Below are positions 1 to 11,402 of a stretch of DNA of 64,000 bases, in pieces. The stretch is taken from NCBI GenBank assembly GCA_963932465.1, contig OZ010788.1:669684484-669748483 (forward strand), in the 5' to 3' direction. How positions within the stretch are numbered: the first letter of the stretch is position 1; each line of letters begins with the position of its first letter. The position numbers and the translations under genes are program-made. The notes beneath the pieces are model-generated. The model searched no databases, was not told the DNA's origin, and saw only the letters and a program-made list of their open reading frames with translations. The stretch is from Maratus speciosus (Eukaryota > Arthropoda > Arachnida > Araneae > Salticidae).

Positions 1-826
1 TTGGTATCTCATTTTAAATTTTAAATTTAAATTTTTTTTTAAATGGGCGCCATTTTGAAACAAGATGACAGATGAAGCTGGCCAACGAACTCGGTCGAGA
101 TATTTGTATGTACTATGTACACACCAAAGTACATCCAAATCGGTTCATAAATACGCCTGTTATCACGTGACAAATATCAGGACGTTTCAAAATGTCAGCC
201 ACGCTAGAAATTCAAAATGCTATAACTCAGCCACTTTTTGAGATATAGACGAAACAAAAACTGCTCCCGAATCTTTGTATCACGGTCAAATACATAAAAA
301 AAATATTTTTTCAATTTTCAATTTTTTGGTACCACATTTCAAATTTAAATTTTTCTTAAAAATTTAAATGGCTGCCATTTTTAAACAAGATGGCGGATGA
401 AGCTGGCCAACGAACTTGGTCGAGACATTGGTATGTACCATGTACAAACGAAGTTACATCCAAATCGGTTCATAAATACGCCTTTTATCGCGTGACAAAA
501 TTCAGGACGTTTCAAAATGTCAGCCACGCTAGAAATTCAAAATGCTATAACTCAGCCATTTTTTAAGATATAGACAAAACAAAAACTGCTCCGGAATCTT
601 TGTATAAAGGTCAAATACATAAGAAAAAAATATTTTTCCATTCTCAATTCTTTGGTACCACATTTCAAATTTAAATTTTTTAAGAAAATTTTAAATGGCC
701 GCCATTTTGAAACAAAATGGCGGATGAAGCTGGCCAACGAACTCGATCGAGACATTAGTATGTACTATGTACATACCGAATTACATCCAAATCGGTTCAT
801 AAATTCGAGAGTTACAGTATGACAAA
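1..826 (+). repeat. 326-bp tandem repeat, about 2.5 copies
   Basis: Three successive units begin at about 1, 327 and 652, each with a T-rich leader followed by 'ttggtaccacattt' and the phrase 'gaagctggccaacgaact'. The third unit is cut off at about 826, where a TA microsatellite begins. Units diverge by point changes and small indels. Each holds a near-palindromic 'aaatggccgccatttt' core. No coding capacity is visible. The array starts before the window. Confidence 0.85.
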
Positions 827-828
827 GG

Positions 829-830
<2 letters not shown>

Positions 831-866
<36 letters not shown>
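831..866. repeat. (AT)n microsatellite
   Basis: Eighteen AT dinucleotides run without interruption directly after the truncated third unit of the 326-bp repeat. Confidence 0.95.
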
Positions 867-868
<2 letters not shown>

Positions 869-2335
869 ACTTTTGAACGGAGGGTGGTTTCGGGGTCTGG
901 GGGTCAGGATCGATGAAAGTATACCAAAATTTTTTGAAATCACTTTCCTCCGAACGGCTGCAATAGGTAGCTTTTTGTAATGAAAGCTACCTAAAAGTAC
1001 TTATGTTCTGTTAATTTTTAATTTTTTTAAGACTATTGTACAAAAGTAACAATGTTTTCAAAAAATTTTCAAACATATCACAAAGCCATTTAAGGGAAAA
1101 AAATAAGTGTTAAAAATTTTCAAAAAAAGGACGAATTCGGAATTTGTTAGCGACATTTCAAAATGTAACATTGACTACTCTTTGAACAATTGAATTAAAA
1201 AAATAATCTTATAAAAATTTATATTACATATAAAATGAATGTTTTCTTAATGCATACAATTTTTCATTCACATATTTTTAAAAATGTAATTAAGTTTTGA
1301 AAGTTTAATGATTACAACATTTAAAAAAATTTTATACATAGTTGGAGGTCTTCTGACATGAATTTAAAAAAATTATTTCGTTTTATTGATATGAAATAAA
1401 AATGAGCTATTAAAGTTTTATATTTAAAAAAATTTAAATTAATAATTGTTTCAAAAGCAATCCTTCTTTAGTTTTTTTACAGCTGCATTCAAAAACAGCA
1501 CATATTGTGATTATAACTGGTTATGCACGTTTAAAATTAGATCAATCTAATTTACATTTTAATAACTGTATTTTTTTAAGCCTTCGGAATTTTAATTTAC
1601 TACATATTGTTGTACTATATATTAAAAAGTTGAAAATAACGTACTTTGATGGTAATATTTTTTAATTATTAATATGTAAATTGATCTGAAAATGTTGTCA
1701 CTTATAAAACATTTTTCGATTGAATTTTAAAGGGGGGGGGGGGGAATCATCTTAACTTTTTAAAAATTAAAAAAAAAAAAAATTGCATGTTATTAAAGAA
1801 TAACATGTTACCAAACTTTTTTTTACGATACTCCGAATAGAACCTTTTTTATAATGAAATATGCGTAGCGATACCTACCCAAATCAATCTAATTGGAAAT
1901 TTAAAGTCATTTTTCTCAACACAGAAACTATTGACATTGCGCACATTATATTTCCAAAGCTAAATAACATACAAACATAATATTTTGCATTATATTGTAT
2001 TTCATATAGTTTTATTATCTCTACCTATTTTTAAGTAAGTACATGTGACATATTTATTTAATTTTTTAATTTTTATTTAAATTTTATCATAAATTTTATA
2101 TTTTATGGTTTAGTTGCCAGAAAAAAATGTTTTCGTCTGTAAAGTTGATTAATATTTTAGGTTGAAATTAAAGTACTATATATAAAATATATATCTAATA
2201 TTAAGTGGATATATCGAATATATTTTTAATAGTTCCTCGCGCATGAGATGTATGTCGGATTACCTTTTGGAAAATCCTTAGTCTTAATTAAACTAAAGTC
2301 GGATTATTTTTCATAAAAAGTATTTAATGGAATGC
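867..2335. other. AT-rich sequence, nothing recognised
   Basis: The stretch holds long A and T runs and a G13 tract at 1732-1744. I see no frame, paired end repeat or RNA motif. It may be decayed repeat DNA. Confidence 0.5.
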
Positions 2336-2460
2336 GTAAACAGACAATCACCTCATCGAGTTCACGGCGGAAATTTCAGAATTATTTAAAACTCGATTCG
2401 CTTATTAAAACGCAATTGGTCTGCCAAGTCATATCCATTACAATGATCCATTATATCCAT
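2336..2460 (+). repeat. Fragment of the 31.8-kb foldback family
   Basis: The segment 'caatcacctcatcgagttca' with downstream 'aaactcgattcgcttattaaa' wording matches the left arm of the inverted repeat at 31770-31930. Only one arm is present. It ends in a short ATCC/ATTCC-rich stretch (2445-2510). Confidence 0.6.
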
Positions 2461-3295
2461 TACATCCATTCACATTCCACATCCATTCCACAATCCATTA
2501 CAACCATAACAATTTTAGTTTGGAAATTCTGTACTGTCTGAAGAGTTATCAAATTGCAAAAGTACAATGTCAGCTGTTATTTTCACTTTACCGTATTGCT
2601 CCCGAAAAACCGAATGTAAATTGATACTCCAAGTGAAGCATCTTCATCTGGAGTAAAAATGTAAAAAATTCAAGCATTTTCAATATAAATATATTTTTTT
2701 GTTTTGCAATAAAATTGACTTTAATTTTAATTTTCGAAGTATAATATTCTTTCTTTCATATATGTTTGTAATGTTTTTTAATTTAAAGATATAGACTTAG
2801 AAGTGATTTTTGTAGAGCAGCATGGAAAAATAACTCACATTTTGTAATAATGTGATTATATAATTAAAAAAATAATAAAGGTTTTTACATTTAAACAAAA
2901 CATTTTATAATATACGCCGTAGTTTCTAAGCCAAATAAATCTCAATGCAGTTACCTTCTGTTCGCTATTTATTTATTTATTTTCGCGAATTTTCGTGAGG
3001 CTGACTAACTTGCACCGATGTCTTACTAGCTGACCAATTTACACCAATTCACTTCATCATGCAAGCAAATCTGAATGACGCTTCTTCGTTTTATCAATTT
3101 TCTTCGTCATTTTTCAAGGGCAGATGACAAGTATTTCTGATGACAAGTATGTCTAACTTGCCGATTGTCAATTTTTTGCAGTTTATCTCCTTAAACTTTA
3201 CATTCATAAATCTCAGTTACTTTCAGTTGTTTTATAAACTTTTTCAACACTGCATCATCTGAGAGGTAGTTTCTTTTTAATCTGTACCATAAGCT
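2461..3295. other. AT-rich sequence, nothing recognised
   Basis: No end repeats, array or frame is visible here, apart from a short TATTTATT run near 2965. Confidence 0.4.
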
Positions 3296-3768
3296 ATCCA
3301 TATACCAAATGAACCAAAAACTCGTTAAAATTTTATAATTTTATAAAAAGGAAGAACTTATGATAAAGGAGTGCGGTTTGCAAGAAAGATCTTACTAGGT
3401 AGTCGGATTTGTTTTAGCAGCACAAAAAAGAAAAAAAAAATGTTACGAAATCACATGTAGAGGGCACTGACGACCCGAAACGCAATGAACAGGACAACAG
3501 TTGTGTCGTAGAATGTTCTGGAGGTCATGCTGAAGATTTGTTATAGGAAGAACAAATGAATGGAGCGTATTGTTGTCTATTTCATTGAGTTTTGGGTCGT
3601 CAGTGCCTACATGTGATTTTTTAACTAATTTTTTTTTTGCTGCTAAAAAAAATCCGACTACCTTGTGAGCCCTTTCTTGCAAACCACACTCCTCTATCAT
3701 AATTTCTTCCCTTTTTATGAGTTTTTAAAGTTTTAACGAACTTTTGACTCAACCGGTATACAAAAATC
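3296..3768. mobile_element. Foldback (inverted-repeat) element
   Basis: The left arm (about 3300-3495) returns as its reverse complement at about 3585-3765. For example 'gcacaaaaaag' and 'cacatgtagagggcactgac' on the left pair with 'gtcagtgcctacatgtg' on the right. The arms are about 85 percent alike and the spacer is about 90 bp. There is no transposase. The frame of about 85 codons on the minus strand is only a by-product of the arm. Confidence 0.8.
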
Positions 3769-3799
3769 ATGGTATTAGAAGTGGGACGCTTTTCCCGGA

Positions 3800-4120
3800 T
3801 TATGATTTGTGAAGTTCGAATGTCCTTATTACGCTATCTCGTTTTAGTTCCAAATATCACTGTCAGGTGTCAGAGAACTGTCTGAAATTGTAATGCACAT
3901 CAATATAATTTTCATCTGTATTAGATGCTGCTGTAGCCCCCCCCCCTCCCCCCCACATACACACTTGCGCGTCTTCTGACTAAGAGTTTCTTTATCTGTG
4001 CTATTTAATCCATCATGTATAGAAAAATTATCGACGCAACTACTGGCAATAAAAGTGTGACTGTGCATCCCGGAGTATAATGTGAAGTCAGATATAAACT
4101 CTTTATTACGCTACCTTGTT
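3800..4120 (+). repeat. R3 repeat, copies 1 and 2 (5' part)
   Basis: The phrase 'ttattacgctatctcgtttt' with 'aatatcactgtcaggtgtca' at about 3827-3875 is repeated at 4105-4120, where it continues across an inserted element into 4397-4440. Copy 1 acts as an empty-site reference for that insertion. A C-rich tract lies at 3938-3953. Confidence 0.65.
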
Positions 4121-4124
4121 TTAA

Positions 4125-4392
4125 CCCTCTGACTGTCTTGGAAAAGGGCAAAATTGTAATGTTATTTTTTCTGCATTTTGTTTTAAATGCTTAAAAAAAA
4201 TGATTCTTTGAACATTTTATAAAAAAAAAACTTAATAACGAATATGAATGCAATCCTTTTAAGTATTAATGATTGTTCAATGTATCAAAAATACATTAAA
4301 TCAATAGAATTATATTACTTTAAATATTGCTTGTATTGCAGTGAAGCCTGGAGCTTAGTGAACGTATTAACACGGGCTTGTCAGTAAGGGGG
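4125..4392 (+). mobile_element. piggyBac-like MITE with TTAA duplication
   Basis: TTAA at 4121-4124 and 4393-4396 flanks imperfect end repeats: 'ccctctgactg' on the left and the complement of 'cagtaaggggg' on the right. The element is 268 bp, AT-rich and non-coding. The flanks 'ctaccttgttttaa' and 'ttaattctaaatattactg' join into the R3 sequence seen uninterrupted at 3830-3865, which supports a real insertion. Confidence 0.75.
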
Positions 4393-4439
4393 TTAATTCT
4401 AAATATTACTGACAGATGGCAGCTCACTGCTTCAAACGA

Positions 4440-5588
4440 TATTATGGCGCAAAATAATATTGCCATTTGAAAACGAAAATAATTTTTTTTGACGTTTCAA
4501 CAGCTGAACAGAATGAAGGTTATAAGCTGAGTGAACTTTGATCCAATTTTATACGTTAATTTGAGACAGAACAGCGCCCTCTACCAATGACATTTGGAAT
4601 CCGAACAAGAAAGTGTACTGAATAAATTCGAGACTTCGTTCATTAAACTCCTGAAACAATAACTTCAATAAATGTAACTGTTTACTTGTTATTGATATTT
4701 GAAGCATCCTCTGGTTATTAGACACCTTATATCGTCACATTAATCCTTAAACAAATTTATTCCTTTTGCACCACCTTTTTCTAAAGAAACAATTTAGATG
4801 TACTTCGTTAACACATGCAAGAGAAATTTACTAAAAAATTTACTTTTAAAATATAGTGGTGCAAATAGAATATAAAAATAGAATGATGTATTTAAAGCTA
4901 CCGCTAGTTAAGAGTTAATAATATACATCTATCTGAAACATTAACAGAATAAAATATAACGCATTCTTGTTAGATTTTTTAGAATGAATTGTTACCACAT
5001 ATACATTTAAATTAAGACGCGGAAAAAGAACAAGTTCAATTCCATGATTACAACAATCTGATTTCAAATCTAATCTCTTCCTTTGGCAGCGTTGCATGTA
5101 AAAGACAGAAAAAAGTTAATAAACTCTGAGATGCATTACTCAGGCGACTACTAGAAGTCAGAAAAAAGTTTGTACAATTTTTATAATAAAAAAAAAAGGC
5201 GACTTAGCGCATCCTTTTTTGTAAACTGTCATTCACGTGTCGGAACAAGTAAACAAATTTTGCATTTAAGCTAAAACAAGACTTAATTGTATTAATTAAA
5301 CTTTATCACATCGTACTTGGTTATTTTCAAAAGTGTTGCGAAACATTAAATAAAAAAAATGTAATTTGGTTTTTATAATTAGAACGTCGAAATCTTCACA
5401 GAGGTTTTATATTATTATTATTTGACTTAATTTGAATAAAAAATTAATAAAAATGTGCATTAGCTTTAAAATTTGTTTAATAAAACATTACTTTTTTTTC
5501 GAAATATTTTGATCGTACTATGTAAAATAAAAATATACGTCGTGATGAATCGAGCAAAAAACACATATTAGTGTAGATTATTTTTAGT
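4440..5588. other. AT-rich sequence, nothing recognised
   Basis: Scattered A runs are present but no frame, array or paired ends. Confidence 0.4.
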
Positions 5589-5857
5589 GTATATGGGAGA
5601 ATATCACAAAATGTGAGATTTTGAAAACAACAATGTTTGAAAATTTAAATCTTTTCAAAGCTTCTGATTTTTTAAAAAACTACTAGATTTAGACTTTAAA
5701 GATTTTTGTTAGTTGAACAACTGAATACAGGAATTTCCATGTAAAATTGTTGAAGTTTGAAGAGCTTAAGTTCATTTTTATGTAATTATAATATGTCATT
5801 TTCTTGGCATATGTACGCCAAGATAATGATAGTTTCATTCTAAAATATTTTTCACAT

Positions 5858-5893
<36 letters not shown>

Positions 5894-8512
5894 TCTAACA
5901 CTTTAATTTCGTTTAAAGGAACATGTTTCCTCTATAGTACCTCAAATTCAGTGTAATGCTCAGTTTTATTTGTAATTTATTGAAGCCAGGAAAATGACAT
6001 AATAAAAGTCTACTCAATTTTTACAAAGCCTTTAAACACATTATTTTCAAAGAAATATATAAAAGACCTTGGTGGTAGCAATGATTTTACTACTTCTGAC
6101 CTGCACTATGCCAAGAACAAGAATAATTACTCTGCAGCGCCTTCTTTATTCCTCATAAAGAATTAAAATGAGCAGGCCAGGACAATGACATTCATTTTCA
6201 GTGATAATCATATTTTAATTATGGAAAATTAATGTAAAATACAGAACTTGTTACCTTCTACATATATGTGTTATATAAGGTATAATTATTAATTAGAAAT
6301 TTAAAAAAGTAGAAAAAGATATTTGTACATGCATAGCAGAAAGCAATTTACTTTGCACACACCACATGCCAGGAACATGACATGCCAGGAAAATGACAAT
6401 CTGAAATTTTAAGTCTTTTAATTGCTTTATTTTTGTGTTATTATGAATATAATATTTCCTGAAAATACTTCTAAGAATATTTTTTATTAGAATGAAAAAG
6501 AAAGTTACATTATAGTAGTTACATTAAACAGAAATTTTATTGTGAGGACTGCAATTTCCGTATTTTGTGATATTGACCGATATAGTGTAGAGTCGACCAG
6601 TTGCCAGTGAAGTAACTGGGGAAGTTGTCACATTAAAAGTGAGTCAGATCTCTCTGTGTCAACGGATACTTTCGTAGATGAATTAAGGAAAGATGTAAAT
6701 TAGTTTACATGAAAAGTATAAAACAACCAGCCTTGAAATCTCACAACAAATTGACACCTTTCCGTCGCAGAGTAACTCTGTTTATAAACTGATGAAATAA
6801 TGATGAATTCTGACATCAGAGTTTATAATCGAATTTATTAGGAAATACGAATTTTCTAATTTTCACGTGCATTATAAAAGAAAAAATTTAATTAAATATT
6901 CTTGGTGGCGTTTGTCACTTTTGAAATTAAAATTAGGTGTCCTTTGCCCTCGAAAGGGTTAATGGTTTGGACCTCACTTTGTTTTAATTCTCAAGTACCT
7001 CAGGAGTTTCTCAATGGTCGCCAAGCAGCATAAGACTACGTACATGCATTGGAAAACAATTTACAGCCATTTGGTGAACTTTTAGCTCTTCCAAAGTATG
7101 TATTTGAGCAAGATAATGCGTTTATACATGTTGCATACAAATCAAAAAATTGGTTTAACTAACAAAATATTACTGTCCTCGACTGGCCCGCGTGTAGCCT
7201 GATCTGAACGCAATCGAAAACTTTTGTGGCATCATATCTCATACGGTTTATGCAATTTTTTTTACAATACTCCTCTGTAAATGAACTTCGATCTGCTATT
7301 GAACGTGTTTGGTACGAAATAGACTCCCAAGCGATGTGGGATTTAGTTTCTTCGATAGAAAGTCACATTTTTACATTAATAGCAGACAATGTAGGTATTT
7401 AAGTTATGGATATTTTTCAATTAACGGACAGATTGTCTATACTTTTGCCACAATGTTAAATTTGTTTTTTCTCATTATATATTATGTAAAGTGTATAAAT
7501 TAAAATTTATTGTTTGTGAATGAAGGATAAGTCCCCAGTAATATATGACAGTTGAGTTACAACAATTCGTTACATACTTCTCAGTGCAGAAGCATAATCG
7601 ATCATTGTCTAAACTTTTGCTGCGCACTTTATAATGCAATTTTCTTTTTTACATTCTAATAAAAATATTCTTAGAAGTATTTTCAAGACATATTATACTA
7701 ATAATGGCACAAAAATAAAGCAATTAAAAGACTTAAAATTTCAGATTGTCATTTTCCTGGCATGTCACACTGTGGTGTGTGCAAAGTAAAAGGCTTTCTG
7801 CTATACTGTACAAATATCTTTTTCAAGTTTTTTTAATTTCTAATTAATAATTATACCTTATACAATACATATATGTGGAAGGTAACAAGTTCTGTATTTT
7901 ACAAATAATTTTCCATAATTAAAATATGATTGTCACTGAAAATAAATTTCATCGTCCTGGCCTGCTCATTTTAGTTTTTTATCAGGTATAAAGATGGCGT
8001 TGCAGAGTAATTCTTGTTCTTGACATGGTTCAAGTCAAAAGTAGTAAAATCATTGCTACCACCAAGATTATTTAGATATTTCTTAGAAAATAAAGTGTTT
8101 AAAGGCTTTGTACAAATTGCGTAGACTTTTATTATGCAATTTTCCTGACTTCTATAAATTACAAATAAAACTGAACATTACACTGAATTTGAGATACTAT
8201 AGCGGAAACAGGTTCCTTTAAACAAAATTAAAATGTTAAATTAAAAAAAAAACTAGAGTGTAAAAAATGTTTTAGAATGAAATTGTCATTATCCTGGCAT
8301 ACATATGCCAAGAATAATTATAATTATGACACATAATTATAATTACATAAAAATGAACTTAACGCTCTTCAAACCTTAACAATTTTACATATAAATTCGT
8401 TTATTCAGCTGTTCAACCAACATTTTTAAGAAAATCAGAAGCTTTGAAACAATTTCAATTTTCAAAATTTTTGTTTCAAAATCTCATATTTTGAGATATT
8501 CACCCATATGAT
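5589..8512 (+). mobile_element. Tc1-like transposon with about 0.9-kb inverted repeats
   Basis: The left arm (about 5589-6520) and right arm (about 7622-8512) are inverted copies over their whole length, at roughly 85 percent. The outer ends are 'tatatgggagaatatc' and the complement of 'gatattcacccatatg'; the inner ends are at 'aagttacattata' and 'tataatgcaatttt'. A decayed Tc1 transposase lies between them. Each arm carries several copies of a 'gccaggaaaatgaca' motif about 190 bp apart. Tc1 relatives with long repeats are known (Tc3 about 0.46 kb, Minos about 0.25 kb), so 0.9 kb is at the long end. A T31 run (5860-5890) has expanded in the left arm only. Confidence 0.85.
6960..7420 (+). pseudogene. 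Tc1-family transposase, C-terminal half, decayed
   Basis: Reading across at least one frameshift and several stops on the plus strand gives EQDNA (about 7110), an 'ITVLDWPA' segment (about 7170), PDLNAIEN (about 7200) and an 'SSVNELRSAIERVWYEID' helix (7270-7325). The Asp of EQDNA and the Glu of IEN are 34 residues apart, as in the D34E catalytic domain of Tc1-type transposases, which cut and rejoin the terminal repeats at TA targets. The N-terminal DNA-binding half and the first catalytic Asp are not recognisable between the left arm and 6960. The copy is inactive. It sits centrally between the two arms, as expected for the gene of this element. Confidence 0.8.
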
Positions 8513-8974
8513 CACTTAGTAATTTATAATATATAATTAAGTAGTAATTTTATGACATAGATAACTCCAATATATTCAATTATATATATTCTATAGTATA
8601 AAGCTGCAGCAAAAACGACTAACTTTCTTTTTTAAAAAAATGAAATAAATCTATCGAATAGGAACAATGATCGCCCAGTTTGAAAAACTGTGTATCGTGA
8701 AATGCAAGTTTAAGGTTTTACTATATAATTGCGTTCAACGAGTAAATAATACTGTCAGAAATTAGAATATCGTCAAACCGCTGCAGGGCAACGATACACT
8801 TGAGGAATGCATAAAATAAATAATTGAAAATTTGACACAATTAACTAGGCCCTCTACTTACATAAGATTAGTACTGTAGCCAGCTTTTACATATCCCACT
8901 TTATTATCCCATTTTCAATATTCTTATTTAAATTTATGTTTCGCAGAAATAAGTTGTTCTGCATTTTCAAGATA
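8513..8974. other. AT-rich sequence, nothing recognised
   Basis: This is a gap between two TEs, with no repeat ends or coding signal seen. Confidence 0.4.
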
Positions 8975-9934
8975 CAGTGGAACCTCCCTGTGCGACCATC
9001 TGCCTGAAAGACCGTTTTTTAATGGATCGAAATTTATACCCTTACGCTCAATATTTACTTTACCTCCATTCAGAGACCATCCCAGTTGAATTCCCTTCAT
9101 GAGCGATCCATTTCTTTGAAGAAAATGAAACAAATTCCGTTTTTTCCTGGTCGCTTGAAGGAGGTTTTATTTGAAAAATAATTCTGGAATCCATTATTCA
9201 TCAAACTTCTAAACTAAGTTTAGACTTTTTTTTTATTCCGGTAACTTTTAAGTGTTTAAACCCCTTTAAGCCTTTTTAGGCAGTGAATTTAAATCTGATG
9301 ACAAATTAAGAATGATGGTCCATAAACTACGCTGCCCTATTCTGTCAAGAAATTCTAAAAAAATAGATAAATTAATGAAATCGTCATTATTTGTTCCCGT
9401 CCACAACAAATTCGCACTTATTTACTGAACTTCGAAAGGACGTGGAAATAAAAGTTATGAAGACGAAATCAAAAGGTAAAATCAAATCAAATATCAATGT
9501 ATTCCTATTTGAAACTCTGCAGTAATTAACTTATGTAATTAACATTTGTTTTGACACTTAAATTTTTATATTTTTTCCTAATGTGAAAAATAAATTTTAG
9601 TAACTTTAATTGCTACCTTTTTTCAACAATTAACCCTTTGAACTCCGGCGTCTCTTACACAAATTTTATTCGGTTGACAACACTTTTTTAAAAGAAGTTT
9701 CCTTCAAGTACACAATTTCAAAAATGCTCTGATTATATAAGGCATGTTTTAATTTTCTTTATTACTGGTGCCAAAAACAAATTTTACAAAGAAAGGTGAT
9801 GTCGCCGCAGGAGCGACAATGGAGTGCAAAGGGTTATAATCTAGATTTAAACGTGATCTCCATTAAGCGACCACCTCTCGGAGCAACCCATTTTTATTGG
9901 AACGGAACGTGGTCGCTTTAGGGAGGTTTTACTA
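8975..9934 (+). mobile_element. pogo/Tigger-type non-autonomous element P2, copy 1
   Basis: It begins TA-'cagtggaacctccctg' and ends 'agggaggttttacta'-TA, so the ends are inverted copies of a CAGTgGAACCTCC-type terminus with TA flanks. The body matches 46886-47657 in reverse complement. Copy 1 carries a 200-bp TTAA element at 9634-9833 that copy 2 lacks. No transposase remains. The family assignment rests on the CAGT terminus and TA target. Confidence 0.75.
9634..9833 (+). mobile_element. piggyBac-like MITE M1, nested in P2
   Basis: Ends are 'ccctttgaactcc' and 'ggagtgcaaaggg', flanked by TTAA (9630-9633) and a decayed TTAT (9834-9837). The body contains 'gtctcttacac', 'ttcggttga' and 'actggtgccaaaaac', shared with copies at 18647-18845, 23264 and 25499. 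The corresponding P2 copy at 47 kb reads straight through this point. Confidence 0.8.
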
Positions 9935-10039
9935 TATATCAAAGCAGAAGAAAATAAAGATCTTGTGCAAGTAGCAAAGCATCTAAGGTATGTGTTTTTA
10001 TACTTGTCCTTTTAGTTTTTTCCGACAGTGTATTTATCA

Positions 10040-10285
10040 GCATTTCGTAATTATAAGATTTTTCCTGACTTTATACATCACGAGTTTTAGTGTAGACAGA
10101 CATCTTTTATTAGAGAAGATATCTTACTTTGATATGGCTGACACATTGTCAACGGTTGATAAACGCCTCACTGTCAAACGAGCCGGTTATTTTGACAGTG
10201 GGGTAAGTCAACCTTTGTTATTGCTAGATATTCAGTGTTTTGCATTTGAATGGGGTGTTTAAGGCTAAGATATCGGAAACTTTAT
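10040..10285 (+). repeat. R2 dispersed repeat, copy 1
   Basis: It shares 'gacacattgtcaac', 'gttgataaacgc' and 'ttttattagagaagat' with copies at 17740-17930 and 25115-25320. No terminal repeats or frame are evident. The frame of 90 codons across it is not conserved between copies. Confidence 0.65.
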
Positions 10286-10910
10286 CTTTTATTGACTTTA
10301 TTTTTAGTTTCATAAAAATATTTCACACGAGAATTTTATTTAAAACTATTTAAGTTCCATATTGTACTTTTTTTTTCTGTGTGATTTATATTTTATTTTA
10401 TTTATGATTATGATGATTATGATGAAAAAAATTCTCGTTCGAAACGAACTATTTTCATTTGATTCCAGTGAATTGGCCGGTTGTTAGTTTGTATAGTGTT
10501 AAAAATATTGGTAGAAATATTTTACGGATATTTTTAACCAAGCAGATTTCATATTCTTTGTGGTGTTACATACTTCATGCACATTCAATAGGCAATAACG
10601 GTTATCGATGTTAGCTGAAACAAATAATGATTTTGATATACGCCCGCGGACTTGCCTCATTTTCAAATGGAATGATTTGTTGAAATCGTTGATTTTCTTT
10701 AAATGAAAATATAAGTATAATTTAAAAAAAAATAAACATTTATTTTATTTACTTATCTATTTTATTGCAATATTCATTCTTCTTTTAAAAAGTTACAATA
10801 AAACAAAAAAAAAAAAAATTAATTTTATAGAAAAATTGGAAAAAAGGAGAAAGGAAGAATATTAAATAATAAATTTAAGTTTATAAATATAAATTATGAT
10901 AAAACAATGC
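10286..10910. other. AT-rich sequence, nothing recognised
   Basis: Short GAT repeats near 10405 and A/T runs only. Confidence 0.4.
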
Positions 10911-10911
10911 A

Positions 10912-11077
10912 AGGTTCGCACGCTATTAAGCCACGCCCTATTTTGTAGGGACTCTAGCACCAGTAATCGCATAAAACTGCCTTCTAGCTAATGAATCGTG
11001 AAGAAAATGATCCTTATAATAATACTGGTGGTAGAGTCCTTACAAAAATGGGGCGCGGCTTAATATCGTGCGAACCC
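10912..11077. mobile_element. Short palindromic MITE (GGTTCGCACG ends)
   Basis: The left 'ggttcgcacgctattaag' pairs with the right 'cttaatatcgtgcgaacc'. Pairing continues through 'ccacgccc' / 'ggggcgcgg' and 'gggactctagcaccagt' / 'actggtggtagagtcc', leaving a loop of about 50 bp. It is 166 bp long with no coding sequence. No certain target duplication is seen. Confidence 0.75.
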
Positions 11078-11402
11078 AGCAATGTTGTACCATTGCATCC
11101 AAAGTTGTGGTAGAACTTCTAAATTCTGATTGTACCTCGATATTACACTGCTCAAAACAATTAAAAGATATTGTAAGTCTTATATAAAATAACGGTATAA
11201 GCGATTTTTTTTTTCAGAAAATGGGAGTAGAGAGTCACAGATTCAAATTTCTGTCATTTTCAAACTTCGGACTATGCAAATTTTGAGTCTGACATCAAAC
11301 GACGTTTTAGTGGCAGCGAATGAAATTTGTCTTTAACTTACTGAATGACAGAGCAGAAAACAATGATCGACATTCAGTTAGTGCTTTGTTTCCATAAATG
11401 AG

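Noticed and set aside
6940..6962. 'cgaaagggttaatgg' as the right end of a further TTAA element
   Set aside because: No matching CCCTTTCG end next to a TTAA could be found upstream.
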